In this document: in pieces, positions 9,699 through 18,314 of the stretch
Position numbering within the stretch: position 1 is the stretch's first letter
Layout of the letters: each line of letters begins with the position of its first letter
Assembly (NCBI GenBank): GCA_004294005.1
Contig: RDZP01000008.1
Location: 1-45,592 of the forward strand
Source: Cytophagia bacterium
GTDB taxonomy: Bacteria > Bacteroidota > Bacteroidia > Cytophagales > Microscillaceae
Length of the DNA: 45,592 nucleotides
Reading direction: 5' to 3'
Made by a program: the position numbers and the translations under genes
The notes under the pieces: model-generated
What the model saw: the letters and a program-made list of their open reading frames with translations, nothing else
What the model was told of the DNA's origin: nothing
Database searches by the model: none

Positions 9699-9818
9699 TG
9701 GGCGATTACGTGCTATCGTGCAAAGCACAGAGCCAAAAAAGAGAGAAAAAAACGGCGGAAACCTTGTTTTTTTCTCTCTTTTTGTCTCTGCAGGTCTGCT
9801 TCTATCACTATCGCAAAA
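9699..9818. repeat. REP/MITE-like element with an 18-bp perfect stem
   Basis: Perfect arms aaaaagagagaaaaaaac (9736-9753) / gtttttttctctcttttt (9766-9783); outer ends gcgattacgtg... / ...cactatcgc are partially inverted. Right half repeated at 12655-12726. Confidence 0.65.
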
Positions 9819-9833
9819 TACAAAAAAGAAAAT

Positions 9834-9863
9834 TATTTTATTTTATTTTATTTTATTTTATTT
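9834..9863. repeat. Pentanucleotide microsatellite (TTTTA)n
   Basis: attttattttattttattttattttattt run. Confidence 0.8.
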
Positions 9864-9888
9864 GAAAATTTTTCGCCGTTGTTTGCGT

Positions 9889-11583
9889 CTATTTTTTATT
9901 TTTTTCGAGATAAAACTTTATAAGATTATCTTCTTCTGTTCTATCAGGTTCTTGCCAAACTTTATATTGATAATTTTGGTATTGTTGTAGTGTTATCTGC
10001 CATAATTCTTCAAAATTATCTATATTTGCAATATTTTGTATTTTTTGAAAACGTTTTGTAGTATTATTTTCTTGAAAATTAATATCAAAATTATCACTAA
10101 AACTTGTTTCTAATAATAATTCTATAGGCAAATAATTATCTTTGTTGATAAACAAATAAATTTTAGTCCTTGATAAATCTTTCTGATAAACAGTTTCAAT
10201 CACAAAACAATTAACATCATTTATTATTTTATTTGATATTTTTGTATTTTTACTTTGATATGCAATTTTAATAAATTCAGGAAAAAAAATATCACTACGC
10301 ACTAATGGCATAAAAAGCATTTTGTTTCGATAAATATTATTAATATTACCAACATCATCAGCATCTGCTTTCCAGACATAAATCTTATCTATGATATTTT
10401 TATGAGTGTGTGATATATTTGTGAGCAATCCATTTTTGAATAAAAAAATATTTTCTTTATTTTTTGTTATAAAATGACTTCCAAAAGTGCCAAATGGTTT
10501 TTTAGAAAAATACACATCTGCTTCTTTAATATTTTTTGATTCAAATTCATTAAGATAGCTTATTTGGTATGAAAGAGTTGTATTTTTTTTGCACGCTTTC
10601 CAAGAGTTTTTTAAAATTTGTATAATATCATTTTCATTAGAATTAATACTATCTATATTCCAAATCTTATACCATTGAGGAATTTTATTTAAAATTTTGT
10701 TAATGTGTACTATTTTAGTTGTATCATTATTTTTATCCGCAATTTCCATTATTTTTCTAAATGATGAATTTGTGTCAATAAAATTTAGATTTACAGGCAT
10801 TGTTTGTATTTGGTAATTTGAGAAATTTATTTTTTCTCTTGTTTCATAATTTTCAATTTCAAAAAAAATACTACCATCTTCTTTAATCTTCTCAATAGAT
10901 TTTTTTTCAAATAGAATAGATTTTGGTACAGTTATTTCTCTTTCGTGTGTGTAATTGATGATTGTTTTTTTATTTATTTGAATATTTATAATTTCATCAG
11001 TATTTGTATTTTTTATTTGTACCTCATCAATAATAATTTTTTCGAGTAGATGATTATTTTGTATGTTGATATGAATTTCACCCTTTAACAATTTTTGTTT
11101 AGTTTTATTATTTTGAGAAAAATAAATAATCAAAGTGTTATTTTTTAACTTGTTATCGTTTATTGTGTATTTATATTCTTTTATTTTATTTTCATCTAAA
11201 AAATTATGATAAATGGGATTGGTCATTTCTATTAACTTTTTATAAAGATAGATTCGTAACATATATATTTTATCAGGTAATAGTGTAGAAGTCATATCAA
11301 AAGTATGAATGTTATCAATATTAATTTTTACTTTTTTTTCTTTGTAATTTTGTAGAATTTGCATATTGATTTCATCAAAACAGCTATTACTCAAAAGATT
11401 AGATGAGTCAGAAGAAAAATTTGAAAAGTGTTCATAACTACCATTCATTAATAATTCTGTTGAAGCCATTTTAGACTTTACTTCACGAAATATATTTATT
11501 AATTCTTTTTCTTTAATATTTTTATTTTGTGCTGTTAAAGAAAAAGAAAGTAATATTGAAGCAAGTAGAATAGAGATTTTCAT
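9889..11583 (-). CDS. Hypothetical secreted protein (~564 aa)
   Basis: Signal peptide MKISILLASILLSFSLTAQN; Met at 11583 preferred over the upstream start at 11622. Confidence 0.7.
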   Translation of the reverse strand: MKISILLASILLSFSLTAQNKNIKEKELINIFREVKSKMASTELLMNGSYEHFSNFSSDSSNLLSNSCFDEINMQILQNYKEKKVKINIDNIHTFDMTSTLLPDKIYMLRIYLYKKLIEMTNPIYHNFLDENKIKEYKYTINDNKLKNNTLIIYFSQNNKTKQKLLKGEIHINIQNNHLLEKIIIDEVQIKNTNTDEIINIQINKKTIINYTHEREITVPKSILFEKKSIEKIKEDGSIFFEIENYETREKINFSNYQIQTMPVNLNFIDTNSSFRKIMEIADKNNDTTKIVHINKILNKIPQWYKIWNIDSINSNENDIIQILKNSWKACKKNTTLSYQISYLNEFESKNIKEADVYFSKKPFGTFGSHFITKNKENIFLFKNGLLTNISHTHKNIIDKIYVWKADADDVGNINNIYRNKMLFMPLVRSDIFFPEFIKIAYQSKNTKISNKIINDVNCFVIETVYQKDLSRTKIYLFINKDNYLPIELLLETSFSDNFDINFQENNTTKRFQKIQNIANIDNFEELWQITLQQYQNYQYKVWQEPDRTEEDNLIKFYLEKNKK

Positions 11584-11727
11584 ATAAAAAAGTGATTGAA
11601 AAAATGAAAAAAAAGTATCCAAAAAATATTAATATTAAAAAAATTATATGTATAAAATATTGATAATCAATAATTTACATATATAAAAATAGATAATTTT
11701 TTAATTTTTGGACACTCCCTTTGTGAA

Positions 11728-12348
11728 TTAGTCTAAATATCTTCTAGCACAGTCTCTTACATCAATACTATTTTGCTGAAGAATAGAATCTATCTCATCT
11801 TCTAAACTTTCAGAAGCTTCAATTGCTGCATGCATTCGTCTATTAGCTCTATTAACACATCTTCTAAAAGAACGTCTTCCATTTAATTCATCCATCTGAC
11901 CAATACTATCATCAATAAGTTGTTGTTTGTCATTATTGGTTAGACCAATAAATCCTTCATAATTATTTAATAATATCGCTTCTAATTCATTAATTTTACC
12001 AGAAACTTCAGTAAAATCAACATAATTAGAAAAACCGAGAGAAACTACATAATTATCACGATTAGTATTTGTAGGATTGCGATTAAGTTCATTTGCAAGA
12101 TTGGAAATATTTGATATGAAACCACTAATTTTATCATCAGTATCCAACATATCAGCAAATGTTGATGTATTATTTAGAGCATAGTAATAATCTAAAAACA
12201 TTTGATTTTTAGATAATTTACTAATATTATCGGTACGCGATAAGGTAATTTTCTGTTTAGATACTATTTCACTTTGAGGCTCTATTGATTTCTTATTACA
12301 AGATACAAAAACAAAAACTAATAAAATTGACAAAATAACTTTTAACAT
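11728..12348 (-). CDS. Hypothetical lipoprotein
   Basis: Lipobox VFVSC at N-terminus (MLKVILSILLVFVFVSCNKK). Confidence 0.7.
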   Translation of the reverse strand: MLKVILSILLVFVFVSCNKKSIEPQSEIVSKQKITLSRTDNISKLSKNQMFLDYYYALNNTSTFADMLDTDDKISGFISNISNLANELNRNPTNTNRDNYVVSLGFSNYVDFTEVSGKINELEAILLNNYEGFIGLTNNDKQQLIDDSIGQMDELNGRRSFRRCVNRANRRMHAAIEASESLEDEIDSILQQNSIDVRDCARRYLD

Positions 12349-12431
12349 AAAAAATGTAATTTAAAATTTTAAAATTAAGTAAATGAAATTATTAAATTAG
12401 TCGACTATTTAACTTATTGCAAAGTTCTACA

Positions 12432-12509
12432 ATAAAAATTTATTATAAAAATTTATTATAAAAATTTATTATAAAAATTTATTATAAAAATTTATTATAA
12501 AAATTTATT
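12432..12509. repeat. Tandem repeat, 13-bp unit ATAAAAATTTATT x 6 (perfect)
   Basis: Six identical 13-bp units counted directly. Confidence 0.97.
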
Positions 12510-12578
12510 ATATAACTATTTTGATAAAAAACATAATTATTTTAATATTTATCAAATGATTGTAGTATTCTAAAAAAT

Positions 12579-12637
12579 AAAAAAGTAAAAATATTGCACT
12601 GTAATAGGAGCATTAGTTGTAATATTTTTACTTTTTT
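12579..12637. repeat. Long inverted repeat / hairpin (17-bp perfect arms)
   Basis: aaaaaagtaaaaatatt (12579-12595) / aatatttttactttttt (12621-12637), 25-nt loop. Confidence 0.8.
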
Positions 12638-12654
12638 TTACAGACTTAAATTAG

Positions 12655-12728
12655 CTGCGGAAACCTTGTTTTTTCCTCTCTTTTTGTCTCTGCAGGTCTG
12701 CTTCTATCACTATCGCAAAATACAAAAT
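12655..12728 (+). repeat. Partial copy of the REP-like element at 9699-9818, same orientation
   Basis: gcggaaaccttgttttttcctctctttttgtctctgcaggtctgcttctatcactatcgcaaaatacaaa is almost identical to 9756-9825. Confidence 0.9.
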
Positions 12729-12832
12729 AAGTCTGATAAAAAAACTTTCATTTTTATAAATAATTTTTGGAACTTTGGACGTAAAATTGTAGTTTTATAA
12801 TCAATAAAAAACTTAAAAACTTATATAAAAAT

Positions 12833-13531
12833 ATGATTCTTTGGATAATTTTTGGAGTTACGATGATAGCAAGTTTAATTGTTCATTGGCAACTCAAATC
12901 AAAATTTAATCGTTATTCAAAAATTGGTTTAAGAGCCAATTTGACAGGTGCAGAAATAGCGGAGATGATGTTAAAAGACCATAAAATCTATGATGTACAA
13001 ATTACCTGTGTAGAAGGTCATCTTACAGACCATTATAATCCCGCAGAAAGAACTGTTAATCTTAGCCCACAAGTATTTCATGGTAATTCAGCTGCTTCAG
13101 CCGCAGTTGCAGCCCACGAGTGCGGACACGCAGTGCAACACGCAACCGCTTATTCGATGTTAGAATTTCGTTCGGCAATGGTGCCTTTACAAAGCATTAG
13201 TGGTTGGTTTTTAAATATTTTGTTTATTGTTGCATTTTTTGGTGGTTATTTTTTATACTCCTTCATTCCAATTACAACCATTTTATTGTTAATTATTGGT
13301 GCTTATGGCGTAATTACTTTGTTTAGTTTTGTTACTTTGCCTGTAGAGTTTGATGCAAGTAAAAGAGCATTAGTTTGGATGACTGATAGGGGAGTGGTTA
13401 CAAGAGAAGAACATGCGATGGCAAAAGATGCCCTCAATACTGCTGCTATGACTTATGTAATTGCTGCTTTGGGTGCTTTGGCAACTTTGTTATATTATGT
13501 TGCTTCTTTTATGGGGGTAAGTCGAGATTAG
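12833..13531 (+). CDS. Zinc metallopeptidase (YugP / Zn_peptidase_2 family)
   Basis: AAHECGHAVQHA zinc-binding motif, multiple TM segments, VNLSPQVFHGNSAASAAVAAHE signature. Confidence 0.88.
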   Translation: MILWIIFGVTMIASLIVHWQLKSKFNRYSKIGLRANLTGAEIAEMMLKDHKIYDVQITCVEGHLTDHYNPAERTVNLSPQVFHGNSAASAAVAAHECGHAVQHATAYSMLEFRSAMVPLQSISGWFLNILFIVAFFGGYFLYSFIPITTILLLIIGAYGVITLFSFVTLPVEFDASKRALVWMTDRGVVTREEHAMAKDALNTAAMTYVIAALGALATLLYYVASFMGVSRD

Positions 13532-13553
13532 TTATCTTATAAAAATAAAATTT

Positions 13554-13590
13554 AAAAACTTTTAGAAAAATAAAATCTAAAAGTTTTTTT
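13554..13590. terminator. Bidirectional terminator between convergent genes
   Basis: aaaaacttttaga / tctaaaagttttt perfect 13-bp stem. Confidence 0.8.
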
Positions 13591-14571
13591 TTATTCTTTT
13601 ACTGCAGAAAAATCTAAATCATTCATACATTTAAAATGTTTTTCGGGACATTTTTTTTTGCCCATTCTCGAGCAAGGTCTGCAAGAAAGATTCAAATTTT
13701 CTAAGGCTATGTAATCAGTTTTATAAGGATACAAACCCAATTCAGGCACTGTACTTCCCCAAATACTATAAATTTTTTTGTGAAATGCCGCCGCAATATG
13801 CATCAAACCTGTATCGTGTGCGAATACCATTTTTGCTTTTTGAACGACTGATGCAGATTGTGCAATGCTTAATTGTCCACAAGTGTTCCAAATTATGCCT
13901 TTTTGATTTGTTTCTTCTTCAAATAGTTTGATGAGTTGATTGCCGTTATCTTCATCCTCTTTTCCACCTACCAAAACAATCGGTAATGTTGTTTTTTTGC
14001 ATAATTCTACCATTTTGGCAATAGGAAGTCGTTTTGTAAAATAACTTGCACCAATTACAAAAGCAACAAATCCTTTTTTTTGATAGATAATAGGAAAGTA
14101 ATCATCAGGAATTATTTTATTTTCAGCAATAAAAAAATCTAAACCTTTTCCATCAGAATAAACACCTAAAGGTGCTAAAGTTGCTAAATATCTATCTGCT
14201 ACGTGATTTTTAGGTAGCATATTTTTCATTTTAAACTGCACAAAAAGCCACTTTCTTAGTCTTAATTTTTGATAGGTGTAGGATTTTTTTCCTAACCAAA
14301 ATTTAATATAATTTGTTCTTTGGTTATTATGCAAATCAATGACCACATCAAAATTTTCTTTTTTTAAATTTCTAATCAAATAATTCAAACCTTTTTTATC
14401 TAAAAAATGAATTTTGTCAATAAAAGGATTGGCTTCTACCACTTCCTCATAACTTTTTTTGGTACAAAAGTGAATGATTGCATTAGGAATTTGTTGCTTT
14501 AGACAGCGCACTACAGGGCTTGTCCAAACAATATCACCAATGGCAGAAAAACGAATGACAAGAATTTTCAT
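13591..14571 (-). CDS. Glycosyltransferase family 9 (heptosyltransferase-like)
   Basis: MKILVIRFSAIGDIVWTSPVVRCLKQ and VFAHDTGLMHIAAAFHKKIYSIWGST motifs. Confidence 0.9.
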   Translation of the reverse strand: MKILVIRFSAIGDIVWTSPVVRCLKQQIPNAIIHFCTKKSYEEVVEANPFIDKIHFLDKKGLNYLIRNLKKENFDVVIDLHNNQRTNYIKFWLGKKSYTYQKLRLRKWLFVQFKMKNMLPKNHVADRYLATLAPLGVYSDGKGLDFFIAENKIIPDDYFPIIYQKKGFVAFVIGASYFTKRLPIAKMVELCKKTTLPIVLVGGKEDEDNGNQLIKLFEEETNQKGIIWNTCGQLSIAQSASVVQKAKMVFAHDTGLMHIAAAFHKKIYSIWGSTVPELGLYPYKTDYIALENLNLSCRPCSRMGKKKCPEKHFKCMNDLDFSAVKE

Positions 14572-14603
14572 AAAAGAATTTTCTACAATATTAAATGCAA
14601 TGA

Positions 14604-15686
14604 TTAATGACTATGTCCTTCTTTTTTGACAGGAAACAACAAAGAAGCAACCACACTAATAACAAGTATGCCAAGAATAATGAGTAGGGAGTACCAATTT
14701 TCATAACCTATCATTTCTAAACCTTCGTGCCAAGCAATAGAAACAATCATTTTTAAGCCAATAAACATCAACAAAAATGACAATCCTGTTTTGAGGTAAT
14801 GGAATAAATGCATTACATTTGACAAAAAGAAAAACATAGAACGTAAACCCATTATCGCAAAAATATTAGAGAAAAATACTAAATAAGGGTCTTTGGTTAC
14901 TGCAAAAACGGCAGGAACTGAATCGACAGCAAATAATAAATCTGTAAATTCAATCACTAAAATAACTAAAAATAATGGAGTGATAAATACTTTTCCCATT
15001 CTTCTCACAAAAAATCTATTTGCTACATATCTTGGGAAAACGGAAAAATAACGAGAGGCTAATTTTACAACAGGATGTTTTTCGGTATCAATTTCTTCTT
15101 CTTCTTTTTCTGTGAGCATTTTATAGCCTGAAAAAATCAAAATTCCACCAAAAATATATAAAATAAATTCAAATCGATGAATCAAAGCAGAACCTACAAA
15201 AATAAATATAAACCGCATCACTACTGCTCCCAAAACACCCCATAATAATACCTTTTTATAATATTTCTCCCGCACTTTAAAGGAAGCAAATATCAAAATA
15301 ATTACAAAAATATTATCAATAGACAAAGAATATTCTAATATCCAACCTGTCAAAAACTCTAAAGCAATTAAACTTCTATAACTTTGAACACTTTTTTCGT
15401 AATCATTGGCATCTAAAATAACATCTTTACGGCTATCCTTATCCACATATTCGTTTACGGCTTTTTGTAAACTATTAAAATCTTTGACGTTGTGCATTTG
15501 CTCTCCATATTTATACAATAAAAAAGAGAAAATCAATGCCACAACAATCCAAACAACACTCCAAGTGGCTGCTTCTTGAAAAGAAACTGACTTATTTTTA
15601 CGACTTAAAACGCCTAAGTCTAAAATTAACATCAAACTAATAAAGGCTAAAAAGCCCGTAAAAAATACAAATTCGTTGAAATTCAT
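14604..15686 (-). CDS. TerC/Alx family membrane protein
   Basis: SLSIDNIFVIILIFASFKV and ITPLFLVILVIEFTDLLFAVDSVPAVFAVTKDPYLVFFSNIFAIMGLRSMFF. Confidence 0.9.
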   Translation of the reverse strand: MNFNEFVFFTGFLAFISLMLILDLGVLSRKNKSVSFQEAATWSVVWIVVALIFSFLLYKYGEQMHNVKDFNSLQKAVNEYVDKDSRKDVILDANDYEKSVQSYRSLIALEFLTGWILEYSLSIDNIFVIILIFASFKVREKYYKKVLLWGVLGAVVMRFIFIFVGSALIHRFEFILYIFGGILIFSGYKMLTEKEEEEIDTEKHPVVKLASRYFSVFPRYVANRFFVRRMGKVFITPLFLVILVIEFTDLLFAVDSVPAVFAVTKDPYLVFFSNIFAIMGLRSMFFFLSNVMHLFHYLKTGLSFLLMFIGLKMIVSIAWHEGLEMIGYENWYSLLIILGILVISVVASLLFPVKKEGHSH

Positions 15687-16011
15687 TGTCTAAATTGAAA
15701 ACTAACTATAAAGTGTTTGTTTTGAAGTTTGTTTTTATGCTTATAAAATCGTACCAATTTTTATTTGATGAAGATAAAAATTATTATAACAATAGTGTTG
15801 CAAAGTTATGTAATTTATTTTAATTATGCTATCAAAAAAATAATTATTTTTCTGATAATCGAAAATAATGAAATAAATAATATTACTTAAAACTATATTT
15901 GAACATTATAAACATTTCATATTGTATTTTACAAAATAATTAAATCAAATAATGAATATAATACAACAAGAAACAATCAATAAATATTGGAAAAAAAACT
16001 ACTAAAAACTG

Positions 16012-16052
16012 AAAGAATAACATCATTTCTATCAATAATGTTATTCTTTTTA
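16012..16052. terminator. Stem-loop downstream of atpG, probable terminator
   Basis: aaagaataacat / atgttattcttt, 12-bp perfect stem with 14-nt loop. Confidence 0.65.
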
Positions 16053-16073
16053 TGCTATAAATTTGATTTTTTA

Positions 16074-16961
16074 TTATGCCTTCAATGCTTCTGCACCTGC
16101 CACAATTTCTAAAATTTCGGTTGTAATTGCTGCTTGACGACTTCTGTTATAAACTAATGTAAGTTCTTTCGCTAATTGTTCTGCATTTTCAGTTGCTTTG
16201 TCCATCGCAGTCATACGCGCACCATGTTCGGAAGCATTTGAATCTAAAACTGCTCTGTATAATTGCAATTTTAAATTTTTTGGTATCAATTCGTTGATGA
16301 TTTGCTCTTTTGATGGTTCGAATAAATAATCAGTATTTTGTGAATTTACTTTATCAACGTTGATTTTACTTTTGACGATGGGTAAATATTGTTCTGTTTT
16401 TAATATTTGTGTAGCTGCATTTTTAAATTCATTATAAATAACTTCTACTCTATCAAATTCTCCATTTTTATAACTATCAATGATAAATTCTGCTGCATTT
16501 TTTACTTTTGCAAAACTTAAATTTTGGAAAGTACCAGCATAATCAGGGTTTACATTAAAACCTCTTCTTGTAAGTGTATCTCTACCACGATTTCCGATAG
16601 GCAATATTGTTATTTTCCCTGCTTGTGCTTGTGTGGCATATTTTTCTTGAATGAGTGTGATAGTTGCTTTCACTACATTGGCGTTAAAAGCACCGCAAAG
16701 TCCTCTATCTGAAGTAACAGGTACGATTAATACATTTTTTACTTCTCTTTCTGTTGTATATTCAGCCCCTAATTCTCCTTCTGTGTTGGCAGAGAGATTG
16801 GCAATAATTCCACCTAAAGTTTGTGCATAAGGACGCATCTGAACGATAGCATTTTGTGCTTTACGCAATTTTGCAACGGATACCATTTTCATTGCTTTGG
16901 TAATCTGTTGCGTTGATTTTACTGAAGTAATTCGGTGACGAACTTCTTTTAAATTTGCCAT
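16074..16961 (-). CDS. atpG: F0F1 ATP synthase gamma subunit
   Basis: N-term ANLKEVRHRITSVKSTQQITKAMKMVSVAKLRKAQ; C-term MDKATENAEQLAKELTLVYNRSRQAAITTEILEIVAGAEAL. Confidence 0.96.
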   Translation of the reverse strand: MANLKEVRHRITSVKSTQQITKAMKMVSVAKLRKAQNAIVQMRPYAQTLGGIIANLSANTEGELGAEYTTEREVKNVLIVPVTSDRGLCGAFNANVVKATITLIQEKYATQAQAGKITILPIGNRGRDTLTRRGFNVNPDYAGTFQNLSFAKVKNAAEFIIDSYKNGEFDRVEVIYNEFKNAATQILKTEQYLPIVKSKINVDKVNSQNTDYLFEPSKEQIINELIPKNLKLQLYRAVLDSNASEHGARMTAMDKATENAEQLAKELTLVYNRSRQAAITTEILEIVAGAEALKA

Positions 16962-17055
16962 AAACTATCACTTTAAATTTTTTTTTTCGCAAAGGTATTA
17001 AAAAAAAAGAAAAAATCAAATTGTAGTAGAAAAAAATTAGATTTTTTTTAAAATT

Positions 17056-17787
17056 TTATATCCCTGAAAAAACGGGCAATCTTCCTTGATAAGTAATTTC
17101 AAGATTTTCTTTATTAAAAATATCACTTGTTTTTCCTGCTGCTACTAAATTTTTGTTTAATAAAATTAAATAGTCAAAATATTCTTTGATAGAATTGAGG
17201 TCGTGATGAATAATTAAAATTGTTTTTTCTTCTTTTTGTAATTGCTTCAAAATCAACATAATACTATCCTCACTTGCTTTGTCTATTCCTGCAAAAGGTT
17301 CATCAAACAAATACAATTCTGCTTCTTGTGCTAAAGCACGTGCCAAAAAAGTACGCTGTTGTTGTCCGCCTGATAGTTGAGAAATTTGTCTTTCTGTGAA
17401 TGTTGTTAATCCTACTTGCTCAAGTATTTTTTTTACTATTTCTTTATCATTTTTAGTAGGTTTTGAAAATAAATTTTTTGGATTAATTCTTCCCATCATT
17501 ACTACTTCATTGACCGTAGCAGGAAAATCCCAATCGATGCTTGTACGTTGTGGAATGTAAGCAATTTTTTGTCTATTATTTTTTAAATTTGTATCAAAAA
17601 TTTTAATTTCACCACTTTTTATTTTGATAAGTTCTAAAATAGATTTCATTAAAGTTGTTTTTCCTGAGCCATTTGAGCCTACAATGCCACAGAGAACAGC
17701 CTTTGGAATGATGAGTGAAATATTTTCTAATACATTTTTTTCACCATAATCAACTGATAAATTTTGAATGTTGATAATTTCGTTCAT
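17056..17787 (-). CDS. Metal (Zn/Mn-type) ABC transporter ATP-binding protein
   Basis: Walker A GSNGSGKTT, signature LSGGQQQR, Walker B LYLFDEPF; IPQRTSIDWDFPATVNEVVMMGR typical of Mn/Zn ABC ATPases. Confidence 0.88.
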   Translation of the reverse strand: MNEIINIQNLSVDYGEKNVLENISLIIPKAVLCGIVGSNGSGKTTLMKSILELIKIKSGEIKIFDTNLKNNRQKIAYIPQRTSIDWDFPATVNEVVMMGRINPKNLFSKPTKNDKEIVKKILEQVGLTTFTERQISQLSGGQQQRTFLARALAQEAELYLFDEPFAGIDKASEDSIMLILKQLQKEEKTILIIHHDLNSIKEYFDYLILLNKNLVAAGKTSDIFNKENLEITYQGRLPVFSGI

Positions 17788-17886
17788 TTTATTTTTTTAT
17801 TGTAAATATATTATTTCAATTTGATAAAAAATTGTACTATTTTTTTGTTTTATATGCAAAAATAGGTATTTTTTTTGAAAAATCAA

Positions 17887-18037
17887 TATATACACATTGG
17901 AAAGTGTTTTTGGAAGATTTGTCATTTTCAGCAAAGCGAAAAATATTACTTTTAAATGACTTGTAAACCAACAATAAGATTCCTCCTTTCAGTCGGAATG
18001 ACAAGCTTTATCCCAAAACCACTTTCCGATGTATATA
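17887..18037. repeat. MITE-like dispersed repeat, copy 2 (inverted relative to 325-476)
   Basis: Reverse complement aligns along the full length with copy 1. Confidence 0.8.
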
Positions 18038-18052
18038 TTTACACAACCAATT

Positions 18053-18134
18053 GCCCCTGCTTGTGTCCCACAAGCAGTTATTTGGTATAAGACTTGTTTG
18101 TTACAAGATTCGCTTGTGAGACACAAGCGAGGGC
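18053..18134. repeat. Nested inverted-repeat element (two hairpins inside a 23-bp inverted repeat)
   Basis: GCTTGTG-tcc-CACAAGC and CGCTTGTG-aga-CACAAGCG; outer arms 18053-18075 / 18112-18134 match 20/23. Confidence 0.8.
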
Positions 18135-18200
18135 ATAAAACAAATATTTCGCCATTTTTATTAATATACAAAATTTTTACACTAACGAAAAAAAATCTGC

Positions 18201-18236
18201 CAAAATCCGTAAAATCAGCATTATCTGTGTGCAAAA
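18201..18236 (+). repeat. Partial copy of the AAATCCGT... dispersed repeat
   Basis: caaaatccgtaaaatcagcattatctgtgtgcaaaa compared with 40289-40318 and 42915-42944. Confidence 0.7.
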
Positions 18237-18314
18237 ACTTCATTCATTATCAAAGATAAGTAAAAAATTAAAACAAAATGAAAACATTTTTATTGATTTA
18301 TTGATTTTTTAGAG

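Noticed and set aside
9684-9990. Two overlapping plus-strand ORFs (79 and 90 aa)
   Set aside because: They run through the REP-like hairpin, the TTTTA microsatellite and the end of the minus-strand CDS; low-complexity K/F-rich translation, no start context.
12594-12800. 68-aa plus-strand ORF
   Set aside because: Lies over the inverted repeat and the partial REP-like copy; unlikely coding.
17989-18259. Opposing 84-aa and 76-aa ORFs
   Set aside because: Fall entirely in the stacked repeat region; open by chance.
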